A stretch of DNA of 64,000 bases from Reticulitermes lucifugus (taxonomy: Eukaryota > Arthropoda > Insecta > Blattodea > Rhinotermitidae), in assembly GCA_026260175.1 (NCBI GenBank), contig JAKCWW010000459.1, forward strand, positions 47,191 through 111,190. Direction: 5' to 3'. Position numbers and translations under genes: made by a program. Of this stretch, positions 1 through 11,621 are shown in pieces. The notes under the pieces are model-generated. The model saw only the letters and a list, made by a program, of their open reading frames with translations. It did not search any database and was not told the origin of the DNA. Within the stretch, counting starts at the first letter, position 1, and every line of letters begins with the position of its first letter.

Positions 1-195
1 TTACAATGAAAGCTGACGGATCTACCCACCCGACCAGAAATATTTCCTGCTATATATGAAACACACGTTTTATGGAGGCTACATTTTGTTGTTAAAATCC
101 CAGTGTACCGACGTTTGCTGGAAATTTTGTAACATAAAATTTCTCGTACATACGGGAGTAAAGACTGCCTTATATTTACGCGCTTATATCACAAA
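1..195. other. AT-rich unique sequence at the left edge
   Basis: No gene, repeat or structured RNA is visible before the microsatellite begins. Confidence 0.5.
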
Positions 196-329
196 TATAC
201 ATACTTACATACATACGTAAATACGTATGTATAGACAAACATACGTACACACATACATGCGTATGTACATATATACATATATATATACACAGACATACAT
301 ATATATACATATATACATACATACATATT
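196..329. repeat. Compound (ATAC/GTAT/TA)n microsatellite
   Basis: A degenerate run of atac, acgt, gtat and tata tetramers with many self-complementary stretches. It explains the tyrosine- and valine-rich open frame on the minus strand here, which is not a gene. Confidence 0.9.
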
Positions 330-1541
330 CCATGGATCCAAAATTTAGTGAAAGTGGCAACAGCATGTGGGATAACATAAACATATAAAAGACACGTATA
401 AAGAAATAGAATAAGATATATCATCAGGATTTCACAAATTATACAAATGTTACACAAACCATTAAATACATCAGATAATAAAATTATGTGTGATATGTAC
501 AGATGAAAAGTTCACCAACAGAATAAGAGAAGTGTGTGGGTATCATTTTAATGCTACTTTAATTTGAGGTGTTTATTTATAAGAATTCGAGTTTGCTGGA
601 ACAGTATTTAAAATTTCTATGCCATCATAATTTTTACTTTCCTGAAAATCTGAAACTTTGGCAATTGGACTTGACGTTCTAGGTTTCCGATCAACCACAT
701 TTATGAAATTTTTCTTTTTTAGAATAAATATCTTTCTGCTCAAGAACCAAAGTGCCCCCCAAATTATTCCACTTTTAATGAAAGACTAAAAGTAGGGAAA
801 ATAAATTATTTTGAGGTGTCAAATTTGACAGTGTAAAAATCGACTTAACTGCTTACCTTTCTGCATAAAATCAATTACTCTTCCAATACAGGTAACTATA
901 AATTTGTACACAATTTAATTTTGTACTTATGAACTCTCTTTATGCTGAAATAATAATCCGTACCTAAAGCAGATTGTTGAAAATTATACTGTATAAATTT
1001 TATTATATCCCTCTTACAAGAATAAACGCCAATTTAATGGAACTAAACAGCTTACTTGTGTGAAACGTTTGACACTGAATAGTAATCAAGACAGAGTTTA
1101 CCAAAATCTATGACACTAGGGCAATCAGCAAGTAATATCTGTTGCGATAAAATATTCAGTCTTGGAAGACTGTCATTTATGTACAGTATAGTCTAACGAG
1201 TAAGGGTCCTAGAATATATCCTAGGGAAAACCTGGACTTTATTTTTGCCGGCTTGAGATAAAAATTTAAAGGCTTACAGTCCAAGGTGTAGATGATTATA
1301 ATGGTGATTATGATGATAACTATCAAAAAGTCTAGAGAGAAGTCTTGTGTTTTCATGGGAATGAACCTCTACATTATGTCAGAAATTTCATAGAGAAAGT
1401 AGGTAGAATTTTCTGGGTCATTGAAAAATTGTATAAGAAGGTTTCTTTCGTTGTATCATGTAAAATATTTTCCAAGAAAATGTTTTAAAATTAAAATAAA
1501 ATGAAGAAACAAAATACTGGCTTTAGTGAGCGGGATTACAG
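330..1541. other. Unique AT-rich stretch, nothing recognised
   Basis: No open frame longer than about 60 codons, no repeat I recognise and no conserved motif seen. It reads as intron or intergenic sequence. Confidence 0.4.
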
Positions 1542-1910
1542 TCAGAACAGTTCGTCTCTCTTTGTTTTTTCTCCTCTTTTTATCCGTTTCACTTGCACTG
1601 CCGAAACAGGGTTGAAGTTTTGCACTTTATGACTAAAAGAGAAGCATGCCAGATTATACCCCGGGTACGCCAGCCAGTAGAGGACATGGTGGAGCAGTTG
1701 GCATGGGAATGATATCATTGGGACGAGACCTAGCTGCTGTAGTTTTCGGACCCCCACTCCTTTATACGTGTCTGGCTGGTTAAATTCCACAGAGCGCTGC
1801 GAATGTTCACTGGCTTCAAAAGTTTTTGTGATGGTTGTTGCTTTTCTTGGAAATCGGGCGCCCGGGACCCAAAGGAGAACTGAGAAACAGTGAGAGAGAG
1901 GAAAAAACAT
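1542..1910 (-). CDS. Unrecognised 122-codon open frame, possibly containing an exon
   Basis: I do not recognise this protein. The frame is 122 codons in a patch visibly richer in G and C than its surroundings. Residue use is mixed, without the Phe/Ile/Tyr bias of random AT-rich frames; the middle has QRSVEFNQPDTYKG and the C-terminus is basic (KRIKRGEKTKRDELF). On the minus strand a pyrimidine-rich tract ending in ttctcag at about 1880-1885 makes a good splice acceptor, so an exon could start near 1879. From there a second, overlapping frame is also open to about 1730 (begins QFSFGSRAPDFQEK). The two frames compete and no donor site stands out, so coding status is unproven. It could equally be an old transposon piece. 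Confidence 0.15.
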   Translation of the reverse strand: MFFPLSHCFSVLLWVPGARFPRKATTITKTFEASEHSQRSVEFNQPDTYKGVGVRKLQQLGLVPMISFPCQLLHHVLYWLAYPGYNLACFSFSHKVQNFNPVSAVQVKRIKRGEKTKRDELF

Positions 1911-1954
1911 TTACACACACAGATGGAGAAAGGTTTTTCTCTCATAACCAGCAT

Positions 1955-2840
1955 CCTGCCTTGTTATAGGCCCCATTTTCTTAATGCTAACTTGGAAAGT
2001 TTTCAGCCTTATTTTCCAAAACCTTTAAGTAGCATGCGTTAAACACTGCCATGTAAGACGCTTTAAAATATATTTCTGCGCCTATTCTATAGATATTTGA
2101 AAATAACCTAATTTGTTGTGTCTTACTTCAGAACTTCTACAGAAGAACCTTCAGCATTTTAGTAGAAAGGTACAATTCTGCCGCTTCGTAAAGCAGTGTT
2201 ATTTTCTGTCCTTTATGAAATATCAGTGATATTAGAATATTAATTTCATGACACTTATTTTAATAACAAAACAGTAATTTTTATTCTATTTTTATGCCTT
2301 AGTTTGTGGTCCAAATCAGGGATTTTCTGTTTACATAAAGCAGAAGAAGAACCAACTTTAAAAACCAGGGTCGACATGGTAATTTCTTTGTTATTTCGAG
2401 TGTTAATTTGTTATAAGTGCTGCGAGAGAGAATAGGTGTTTTCATGTTTACTTTTCTAAAATAATGAATACTATGCTCTCTTTGTATTACGTTGTTATGC
2501 TACATAAACAAGCAAATCGTCGAACACAACATATATCTAACCACAGCTACATGTTTGGACTTTTAAAACAAATCATTATCAGGCTGCACAAAGAGATGAT
2601 ATTTCAGTGTAGGCTACGGTTACTCACATTACCTCAGTTGTTTACAACTTAAACCTCTCACCCTTTGAAAAATGTAGGTTACTATTTACCTCTGGAGTGT
2701 TTGCTGTAAGTACTTTTCTACATCTTCGGCAGTAACATTTCAAATTCTCCGAAATCTGGCCGTGGTAGTCGGCCGTTGTATAATAATTACTTACCGTACA
2801 AAGACGGAGACAGGATAAGTCACTGAGTATCATTTTTAGT
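1955..2840. other. Unique AT-rich stretch
   Basis: Only short chance frames. Nothing recognised. Confidence 0.4.
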
Positions 2841-3003
2841 TTATGAGCTGGACGACCGAGGAATGGGGATTAGACACCCGGCGGGGAAAGAGATTTTTCT
2901 TTTCTCATTGAGAAGCTCTTCAACACTCACCCCTATCTTGTAGATACAGAGATTAAGAATGCTTGGTTCTGTACCTCCATTCCCTATAGGTATTCATGGC
3001 GTA
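2841..3003 (+). mobile_element. tRNA-derived SINE, family A, diverged copy
   Basis: A B-box-like ggattagacacccggcgggg is followed by a T-rich agagatttttcttttctc block, the same order as in the copies at 22525 and 35823. The 3' part (ctccattccctataggtattcatggcg) matches the ctccctccctat...tttatgacgtg end of those copies. Strongly diverged; no target duplication seen. Confidence 0.5.
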
Positions 3004-4633
3004 GTGCTTAAATAAATGTAGTATAAATTTACCTTTACATTTGTCCAAAAATTTCGATCGTGCAAACTACACTTGAACGATTGAAAGTGCATATTTACAA
3101 ATACATGGACAAAATTAAATGTTTTAAAGACGTTTATTGAAAAATTTGTGTGTGTCAATATGGAGATTTATATAACGGTTTTAATTATTTGTATTTCGGC
3201 TTGGTTACAATTATTGAGATTTGAAAGTTTATACAGGGCCCATAATTATTTAATGGTAAAAATATATCTCTGTTTTCCTAGTATCTATTATTTCACGCCT
3301 CAACAGATCCCTGTAGACCTCAGGAATCTAGCAGGCTTATATTTTACGTACATTATTTTAAAAATGTTTGTTTAGTAACAATTATTTCCTTCAATTGAAA
3401 GGTTATAAACACGCTACTCTAAATTTGTAAGAGATAGAATTACATAAGACACTAAATTTTTAAATGTTGATTGGCCTTTTGATCTGTTTGTAGTGATTCC
3501 ATAATTTCTTCTAATTTAAGCTGAGGTTTAACTTTAGGTTAAAGAAATTGTATGCGGCTTAGTTATGATGTAAGATATTAATAAAAATTACGCACTTATA
3601 CAAACACAAAGTAACCTTATGTTACAATTCGAATGAAGCTGTATTACTGCATAGAAAGATCTGAAGTTTAACCTTGATTTACAAATCTTGAGTGTAACTC
3701 TAAATTAATAAGTGGATACTATAAGGCCTATGTGTTGATGGCAATGACTGAATAACCCTTATACTAAATTTGGCTTTTCTAATACTGAGAATCAATTTCT
3801 TTATTTGCGAGTAGGTAATGCATAATAACAAAACGATTAACTTAACAGTATTAGGACCCATAGCCCATATTTGTTAAATATAAGCGAGTAAAATTCTATA
3901 GATTATCAGTATCTTAAAACAGAAAAACCTACCTGTCAGCAACTTAGAACAGATAAACGTATCTTCAGATGGACATCACTAACATCTGATCATGTGACGC
4001 CATAGAGTCTGGTAACTCTTTACTCTTATCCACGTTTCGGGACAAAAGTTTGCCTTTACTTTTAGGGTAAAGGAAATTCTGAAAATAAGGCAGGAAACAG
4101 TTAACAAGTCGCAAATTTTTGTAGTGAATATTTGTAATATTATAAGAAAAATAACGGCGGCTATTACTAAACCAAGTAACCTGCTATAAATGCAATCTCT
4201 TTTATGAAATAGTACTTACAGCCTACCAGCGGTTTCCAGAATTTTTCGGCGGAGCACATTGAAGGCACTCTGCTCTCTACCGAAGTCCACATAAAACTAT
4301 TCTTAATGCCGTCCTTCGAAATAGCAAAAATATTCCTACCGGAAAAATATCATTACACAGAGAGATTACAAATTATCTTTAAATATTTGATAATTCATTC
4401 TGAGAAATTGAGCTGTGGTAAGTAAGGGAACTTGTATAGCATGAGAAGAAGTTTTAAATTTCTTAAATTTTCTAAAGGGATTTTAGTGCAAGACGTCTTT
4501 GTGATTCTAGAAAGTAATAAGTTACAACGCATACATAAACAGCACAAAGTTTACACATCGGTAAATTTAAAAGAACCACGAAGCCGAAATTTCGCTTTGT
4601 CAAAATTTTGAGTATTTGAAGGTTTTATATTTT
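3004..4633. other. Unique AT-rich stretch
   Basis: No supported feature. A 75-codon frame at 3148-3375 on the plus strand is hydrophobic and AT-driven and looks like chance. Confidence 0.4.
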
Positions 4634-4866
4634 CGCCTGGATTGGTCACATCTTGCGTAGGAACTGCCTTCTAACACCAGTTATTGAAGGAAAGATAGAG
4701 GGAAGGATAGAAGTAACGGGAAGACAAGGAAGAAGACGTAGGCGGCTACTGGATGATCTTAAGAAAATTAGAGGTTACTGAAAATTGAAAGAGAAAGCAC
4801 TATATCGCTCTCTGTGGAAAACTTGCTTTGGAAGAGAATATGGACCTGTCGTAAGACAGACTACAG
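4634..4866 (+). pseudogene. Non-LTR retrotransposon 3' coding remnant
   Basis: This is the C-terminal tail of a LINE reverse transcriptase ORF. In frame from 4635 it reads WIGHILRRNCLLTPVIEGK, then a Gly/Arg-rich GRQGRRRRRLLDD block, then KEKALYRSLWKT and REYGPVVRQT. This order (W-GH-L-R ... G-R-GRRR ... LDDLK ... A-R-LW) is typical of the region after the RT domain in CR1/L2/Jockey-like elements. It carries an in-frame TGA where Trp would be expected (after RGY), so it is dead. Only the last 80 or so codons remain; the RT and endonuclease domains are missing, as expected from 5' truncation. It abuts a (TGAA)n tail at its 3' end. Confidence 0.8.
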
Positions 4867-4898
4867 AATGAATGAATGAATGAATGAATGAATGAATG
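4867..4898 (+). repeat. (AATG)n 3' tail of the LINE remnant
   Basis: Eight tandem aatg units follow directly on the last codons of the LINE remnant. Simple-repeat 3' tails of this kind are characteristic of L2/CR1-type elements, so I read this as part of the element and not as an independent microsatellite. Confidence 0.8.
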
Positions 4899-5028
4899 CA
4901 CGAATATCCTCCAAAAAAGAACTTTAAATGCTATAGATCCGGGGACTCGGTTTTAGGAATTCGATCAATATTTTTGAGATGTGTAGGAACACCAATGGGG
5001 CTCATGAAGAATTCTAAGTGCCAAACAA

Positions 5029-5356
5029 TACTTTGAATTTCCCTCGCTTTTCGAGGGTTTAAAACATCGCGGGGTCACCCCAAGAATAAAAATACGTCAC
5101 TTGGAACCTTAAATGGATAGGAGCATCAAAATTGTTCGACAACTTGGAGAAGTCTTCGAGTCTTAAAGCTTGATGCTCAAGCATTTGAAGGAAAAGAGGA
5201 AGCAGCTCCTATCACAATGTTTAGGCAAGGAAAAGAAAAACACTTAAAAATACTAAAATATTTTTGGACCATGTCCATCAATTATTCGTGGATTTTCGTC
5301 ATTCGCGGGAAGGAATCTTTAAACCTAAGCCCCTCGAAAAGCAAGGGATTAGTATA
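5029..5356. mobile_element. Pogo/Tigger-like non-autonomous TIR element (MITE)
   Basis: The ends are inverted: the left has tccctcgcttttcgaggg and the right has cccctcgaaaagcaaggga, both followed inward by tttaaac/gtttaaa. Near the right end attcgtggattttcgtcattcgcggg recalls the 'cgcgg...gcgagggattactgta' end of Tigger elements, and the right end agggattagtata is close to that. TA dinucleotides lie at both presumed borders, as expected for a TA target. The roughly 300-bp interior has no transposase. Class assignment is from memory of Tigger ends. Confidence 0.5.
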
Positions 5357-6599
5357 CATAAATGTTACTATCGTAAAAAACTAGCTTTTCTTAGAATAAG
5401 TATTTAAATGTGTAGAAATCCCTTATGATTACTCGGTATTATAAACCCAATTGGACCAACACCTCACAAATATGAGATTGCGAGAAGCATGTAACGTTTA
5501 GAAAATCCCATCTATTAACATTATATTTCGGTGGATCGAAGCAGACGTCGCTGAATATAATTTGTGGAACACCTCGGTCCAGAATGTGGAACGCTCTTCT
5601 CCCGCGGGATTGTAGTATGGGCAACATTCTATTAGGAAGTTCGTCAGTTTCAAGAGCCTTTGGGGCCTACGTAGCCGCTCATAATAAATCATCCGTTGCT
5701 ACACATAGGCTTTGATACATGAGCCAGAGTCTTTATATTATTAATACAGCAAGAGGCCTACGTGTAGTAGAAAAGATGAATTTTGTATCAGGGCTGGAAG
5801 CAGAGGCGATTCGTGACCTGGTTGTGCCGACTGTTCCAGTACTCTCAGTTCAGAAGGACGGTAAATGTCGTGAAAACCCATGAGTGTCTGATATGAGATC
5901 GAAATCAATATATGGAATTTGAGCATGAAAAGGATGAATATGTGAAAAACCCAGGAAGAAACGTTCAACTGATGTACAGCTTCAAATGGAGCACGGTTAA
6001 ACTGGAAAGGGAGATAGAGAATCACTTAAATAGGATATTGTGTGTATATATACGTTATGTAAAACGTCTCGTCCGAAGAGGTATTTGGTTTATTGGATTT
6101 GTGAAACTTTTATGAGATTCTCAGACTAGTATGTGCGGTCTGGGGATTGATGCTGCCTGGAGTCTAGAGCTTACCGTTTCCTATATGACCATGTACGTGT
6201 AAATTTAAAACTAAGAAATTATATTTTATTTTTCTGCATACAGATCTGAGTCTTGTATTTTCTGCTCTTTTGTCAAAAGATTTCAAGGTACTTACTTATA
6301 ACTGTAAAATTTTATGTTATTTTATACGAATGTGAATCTTGGTCTCTAGCCAAAAGAGCATAACGTAGATCGAATATGTCTCAAAACAGTTCTGAGTAGA
6401 ATTATTGTACCCAGGAAAGCAAAGGAATGTTGAAAAAACTGTATGATGAAGAGTTTGCATAATATGACTTGTTCAATTAATATTTTAAAAACAAAAATAT
6501 GAGATATGAGAACATTTAATTTCACCGTTTCATTACTTCCAAACAGAATGATTTTAGTCAAATATTTTACAGACGCTGACCGTGACTACCATAAGACTG
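5357..6599. other. Stretch without a supported gene
   Basis: Minus-strand open frames at 5498-5692 (contains NPAGEERSTFWTEVFHK) and 5741-6025 are moderately protein-like but short and unrecognised. I cannot support either as a gene. Confidence 0.35.
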
Positions 6600-6626
6600 G
6601 TTATTAACTAACTAAATAACTAACTC
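6600..6626. repeat. Short (AACT)n simple repeat
   Basis: ttattaactaactaaataac and a further aactaac, immediately upstream of the dispersed repeat at 6636. Confidence 0.7.
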
Positions 6627-6635
6627 CAAATAGCA

Positions 6636-7120
6636 GAGCACTTCTTGAAAAGCTAATGAGTTCTCAGGCAGTCAAAAAATTTCCCTCATTTTATGAAACC
6701 CGGAAGTTTATTACCGCATTCATAAGAGCCCACCACCCTATTCTGAGTCAGATCAATCCAGTCCATGCCCTCCCCTCCCACTTCTTGAAAATTCATTTTA
6801 ATATTATCCTTCTATCTATGCCTAGTTCTTCCAAGTGGTCTCTTTCCCTCCGGTTTCCCCGCTGAAACCCTGTAGGCACCTTTCCTCTCCCCATACGTGC
6901 CACATGTCTAGTCCATCTCATTCTTCTTGATTTTATCTTCCGAATAATGTTTGATGAGGATTACAGACCATAAAGCCCCGTATTTTACAGTCTTCTCCAT
7001 TCCCTTTTTATCTTGTCCCTCTTAGGTCCAAATATCTTCCTCAGCACCCTTTTCTTGAACACCCAAAACCTATTTTCCTCCCTCAATATGACAGACCAAG
7101 TTTTACACCCATATAAAAAA
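6636..7120 (+). repeat. Widespread dispersed repeat of unknown class, decayed copy 1
   Basis: Conceptual translation in shifting frames gives segments I recognise from a very common arthropod repeat often mis-predicted as protein: [39 protein letters not shown] plus SLSLRFP, and SLLGPNIFLSTLFLNTQN followed by SSLNMTDQVLHPYK. The frame shifts and stops between these blocks show it is not a working gene. The left half is followed by a degenerate middle (6860-7010) and the conserved right block (7013-7120). The class of the parent element is unknown to me. A second, more diverged copy of the left part lies at 14750-14865. Confidence 0.65.
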
Positions 7121-8602
7121 TCGATTTCTGCTTCTATAAATAAACAAAGATTCAGTTACTTTGCATCTGGGAAATATCAAAAGAATATTAACAAATATAG
7201 GCCTAAGTGATACATATATATTTATCCTCGACTTACGCAGCCGTTCATGGTAAAACTATTTGTTCCAGATTGGACTTTATATATCTTAGGAAACAATGGA
7301 GCTTATATCATTACTAAATTATAACAGAAACAAAGAAGTTTTTAAGTGCCTGAAACTAATAAATCTGTAATACAGATATTGTGATAAATACGGAAGTCAG
7401 ATTTGAATGGTGATTCATGTAACACATTAGTTCTAACACGTGAATATTAGCCAGAAGGTAATTCAAGAACAGACGTACCATGTCGCTCAGATATAAATAT
7501 CCTATGTAATGAATATTATTTTGATGGTGGTGCCATACGATATGTTTATTTATTTATTTAATATTTATCTTAATTGCGTCACAAAACGTGGTTATGTTGT
7601 CATGGAATTACACCATTGCGAAGACACTGCTAATAACAATTCCACCCCAAACCTAGTGGGATTCTGCGAAAATGGGCTAATTAATAAAGCATCAGTATGA
7701 GGCAGTTTCAGACATCCTAATCCTTCAGTACTTTCACGTACGCGCCTGGCTGATAGTGCTTGTCGTTCATGGAAATGGACATATTGAGTGGGGCATTGGC
7801 GATGTGTTGTCTGGACGGAAGGATTCCGCTTGAATTGAAATGATTCAAACCGGACGTAGCCCAGTCGTCTCTCTGGCTGACAGCTCTCTGTTTATAATGA
7901 CACTAAGTATTTCGTCTGTGTTCTGAGAATCTATTTTCTTTAATCCTCAATTTAAAGTACCTTATATGCATCAAGTTCCTACCAGTCTACTTTAATACTT
8001 AATGCATAAAATCAAGTCTACTAATTTTATCAGCATAAAATGTTTTAGCAAATTTGTTTACTTTTAATTTCTATTTTTTTAAATGACTCTTAAAGGGTCT
8101 TATGTATTTAACACTTTCGTAAGAGCTACAAAATTTCTTTTAGGCAGGCGGTAGTAATTCATATATTGAATTAATTTTCCGTTAATGCTTCACTCCAAAG
8201 TTCAAGAAAACCCCGGAAATATCCGCTATTAAGGCTTATCCCCAGAGAGTTAAATCACTTTTGCTTCCTGCTTTCTAACACTACTCTTCTAAGACTCTCT
8301 ACCCAATTTTATCTTGACTTTCCTCGGACAATACATTTTATATTTATAGATATTAAAATTTTGTCTGTTTATATTTCTTATATTAAAAGCACGTGTTTGT
8401 GAACATAAGTCAAAATTACATATTTTACACACAATTCTTCATTTAGTTTCTGCCCGTTTAAGGTGGCACGTAATTACATACGTGCCACATATGGTACTAA
8501 TTCATTTCCGTACATTCTCAACGAAAGAAATTTTGGATATTTGCATAATTTTTTCGTGCTCAGAGATTTTACACTTTCTTTCTACCTAAAAAATATTTGC
8601 CC

Positions 8603-8604
<2 letters not shown>
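7121..8604. other. Mostly unique sequence with a GC-richer patch
   Basis: 7735-7900 is visibly richer in CG dinucleotides (acgtacgcgcctggc, ccggacgtagcc) than its surroundings and could be an old repeat, an exon or a regulatory patch. No open frame supports a gene. Confidence 0.35.

Positions 8605-8633
<29 letters not shown>
8605..8633. repeat. (TA)n microsatellite
   Basis: About 14 uninterrupted TA units. Confidence 0.95.
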
Positions 8634-8636
<3 letters not shown>

Positions 8637-8870
8637 CTCTATAAAATTTTACTTCATGATATCCATGTTATTTTCTTGTTTCAATAAAAATTTCTTTAAA
8701 GTCTTTGCTGCTGTAGTCCTATTTATATTAAAGTATAGTGATTAGAAATTAATGGAAAAGAGAGAGATTATCGCAGTCTGGACAGATGTACGACCACGTC
8801 ACACAGTCTGTAAAGTGTTAAACGTCAAAAGTAGACGAATTTGTTTTTAGCTCCATGTTACTAGGTGTTT

Positions 8871-8906
8871 ACCAATAATTGGTAAATTTAACAATTATTG
8901 TTAAAT
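8871..8906. repeat. Two adjacent short palindromes
   Basis: accaataattggt (8871-8883) is a perfect 6+1+6 palindrome. Three bases on, atttaacaat-t-attgttaaat (8886-8906) is a perfect 10+1+10 palindrome. Function unknown; AT-rich DNA makes such palindromes easier to get by chance. Confidence 0.7.
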
Positions 8907-9421
8907 GACAGAGTAGATATCATAAATGTTTTTGACTTTAAAGCAAGTAACATATTCGTCAGAGATTTCAACTCTAACATCAAATGTTAAATTGATTCTC
9001 TATAAACATTCGGAAAATAAACAACCCTAAAATTTCACGGTAATACATTTACACCCTCTTGTTAAAAATTCAATCATAAAAAGGGATACAATATTAGAGG
9101 TCACATGACGTACAGGACCATTTAAATAATAGACATTTTACGTTAGAATTACGAAAATGACATTAACATGGAATCATAAACTCAGCTATATAGTTTCAGT
9201 AACTATAAATAGGAAAGTGGGAAGTGGTTATAAATAATATTATAATTTGTAGTAAATAATTTGTAGAAATTTATAAAGCTACAGCTGGTTTTGAACATAC
9301 GTACTCCAGGCACAGGCATTCCTGTGTAGCCTCTTGGTGCTTCTGTAATTCGAATTCGCGAAGATGCGAGTCTGATTTAATATCTGAAGTATTAATTACG
9401 TCCTTACAATTATGTTACGAT

Positions 9422-9436
9422 AATCGTAATTGTACT
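9422..9436. repeat. Left 15-bp target-site duplication of the LINE copy
   Basis: aatcgtaattgtact, identical to 9831-9845 on the other side of the retrotransposon remnant. Confidence 0.85.
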
Positions 9437-9738
9437 TTGCTAAAGGGCTGGCAGTTTTTGAACGAAAAATTTTGAGAAGAATATTTGGGGCAATTAAAGT
9501 AAATGAAAATTGGAGAAAGCGACATAACAAGGAACTAAAGCAGGTGTTTGGAGATTTAGATATACTGTCATTTGTCAGAATAAGTCGGCTCAAATGGATT
9601 GGTCATGTTAACAGACTGGAGAATAAAAGAACAGTAAGTCAAGTATTTAATAAGAATCCTCAAGGAAGTCGACCAAGAAACAGATGGTGGAATTGTGTAC
9701 AGACAGACATTAAGAAGTGTAAAATTAACAACTGGTAA
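9437..9738 (+). pseudogene. LINE reverse transcriptase ORF, C-terminal fragment
   Basis: An open frame of about 100 codons runs to a TAA-like end at 9738. It contains FERKILRRIFGAIKVNENWR, then SFVRISRLKWIGHVNRLEN and GSRPRNRWWNCVQTDIKK. These are the conserved post-RT motifs of endonuclease/reverse-transcriptase LINEs seen in many insects (ERKILR-I-GP, R--WLGHV-RM, GRPR-RW-D-V--DL). After the stop, the same strand continues with ADWERAIKEAKVLIGL, the usual last block of such ORFs, so the stop at 9738 is probably a mutation (W-stop near NNW). The polymerase domain with its catalytic aspartates is absent through 5' truncation, so the fragment cannot encode activity. The apparent start codon at 9430 lies in the target duplication and is meaningless. 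Confidence 0.85.
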
Positions 9739-9830
9739 GAAAGGTAAAAAAACACAGCTGACTGGGAAAGGGCCATTAAGGAGGCGAAGGTCCTCATTGG
9801 ACTGTAGTGCCACCGAAGAAGAAGAAGAAG
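9437..9830 (+). mobile_element. 5'-truncated non-LTR retrotransposon with (GAA)n tail
   Basis: A 394-bp insertion flanked by a perfect 15-bp direct repeat. It holds only the 3' end of a LINE: the tail of the RT-encoding ORF, a short 3' segment and a (GAA)n tail at 9815-9830. The truncated 5' end, 3' simple-repeat tail and long variable-length target duplication are the three hallmarks of target-primed reverse transcription. The intact duplication suggests a fairly recent insertion, or at least slow decay at this site. Confidence 0.85.
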
Positions 9831-9845
9831 AATCGTAATTGTACT
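9831..9845. repeat. Right 15-bp target-site duplication
   Basis: aatcgtaattgtact directly after the (GAA)n tail, identical to 9422-9436. Confidence 0.85.
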
Positions 9846-11621
9846 ACGATTTCTTCTAACCGCTGAAACTCTTTTAATACCATGTTATTGAATTTTTCCT
9901 ACTTGGCCCACGAAGTCAGACTGATATTTGGAAAGAATGTTAATTTAATATCTTCATGAGAGATATTTGGGCTCTGTATTGTGTAAATATTTCGATAACC
10001 TTCCAGTTTCGAATTTATCTTAGTTCCCTCAATCTCTGACAAAAGCTGGAGTACCGCGGAATGACAATGTCAGAACAGAGAGAATGCTGACGCGCTTTCA
10101 TACTTTGTACTTCCTTAATTAAGAGTGGTTAGGAGAATGTTCACAGAAACTATTAGATCATCAAGTTTTATTATTCGGATAATCTCAGCTTAATTTCTTG
10201 TTAATATCTTGTAATTAATTCTAATTAATTTAAAGTTTTTAATTATTTATGCCATAACTTTCCTAAGTAGACTATAAATCTGAATAATGTGAGAAATTTA
10301 TCAAATATAAATATGAATTTTTAATTCTTCCGCAGTACAACATTTTAAACAGGCCAAAGGGTAATTTCTTAACCTTTTATGCATAACGGTAATTATATTT
10401 TAACATATTTAAAACCTCTGCAATTTACCAATACCTGAGAATTTGGTTTAAAACTATTCTCGAAACAAAAAACAATTTCTCTTTCAGACAAATTTAATCA
10501 GCTCCTCTTTAAAATGGAGGCCTATTTTTACTCTGAGGTAAGAGGCTTTTATTGGAAGAAGGAGAAGAATCTATGTAATTCCTCCTGTTCAATATTGTGG
10601 ATTGAAAAGCAGGAACTTTTTCATATCAAATGTTCTTTAAAGTTGTTCGATGTTAAATAAAATTGAATAGACTCGAAACATATTTCATGAAGATCCATTT
10701 CAGAGTTCTCTAATCATTGCATGAGTAAGACAGAAGAACGTAACAATTTTAACACGTGCTTCTCGTGGATGCAATCAATACTGTAAAAGTGGGCCTCTCC
10801 ACTCCCACAGTGTTGCTTCTCTCTTAGATCTGAACGCTCTAATCAGCTCTAGAGAGCCTTTCTTCTCCCTCTTCGTAAAGATGTCTACTATTCTGTATAC
10901 GAGACAACTGAAAAAACTACTTTAACATATTTTATAATGCCTATATGGATTCGTATTATATTTTCACGAGATTATATAATTTATTTTAAGAGTACGGAAT
11001 CTGATCTCAATTTGCGTCCATTCAGTTAGCCTTAATAATAGTCAACTTCATGTTTTAGTTTCTACTATTTATAAGGTTATTCGTTTTTTTAGATCCTGTA
11101 ACCTTTACGCTGAGACAGCAGGCCATATTCTAAAGTATTTATCAAAGAAGGCAGTAAAAGGTGTAACAATTTTCATAAAATACTCTATTATAATGACATT
11201 TTATATATTGGTTTCGAACTGTAGGCCTTGAAGAGAAACGTGCACATTGCAGGATTTCTACGCTCAGTTCTGCAGTTGAGCGTTTTCTCGTTAGAGGTCA
11301 GTGTAGGACAGGAGTTACAATAGAACGCAAGCGGAACTACAGGCATATCTCGTTTCAGCTGGAAATTTTTCTGCCAGACGTTCCATTTCTGTTCATCTTT
11401 ACGTGCCACGAAATTTACCAACTACAATTACTTATTTATCGACTTATACGGCTTAGAATTGAATTAATTGATTTCAGTGGCAATTAGGAAAAAACATAAA
11501 ATTAGGCCAAATTTTTATCAGTGATTTTTGAGAATGATGTTTTATTTATGTAATTTGTATTATAATAGTTATGCATTTTCTGTTCTCTTTCTGCGTTATT
11601 GATGCAGGCGCCTTCTCACCC
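9846..11621. other. Unique AT-rich stretch
   Basis: No gene or recognised repeat. Only short chance frames. Confidence 0.4.

Noticed and set aside
176-457. 93-codon minus-strand open frame
   Set aside because: It is the translation of the ATAC/TA microsatellite at 196-329; repeated Tyr/Ile/Val/Cys with no protein-like order.
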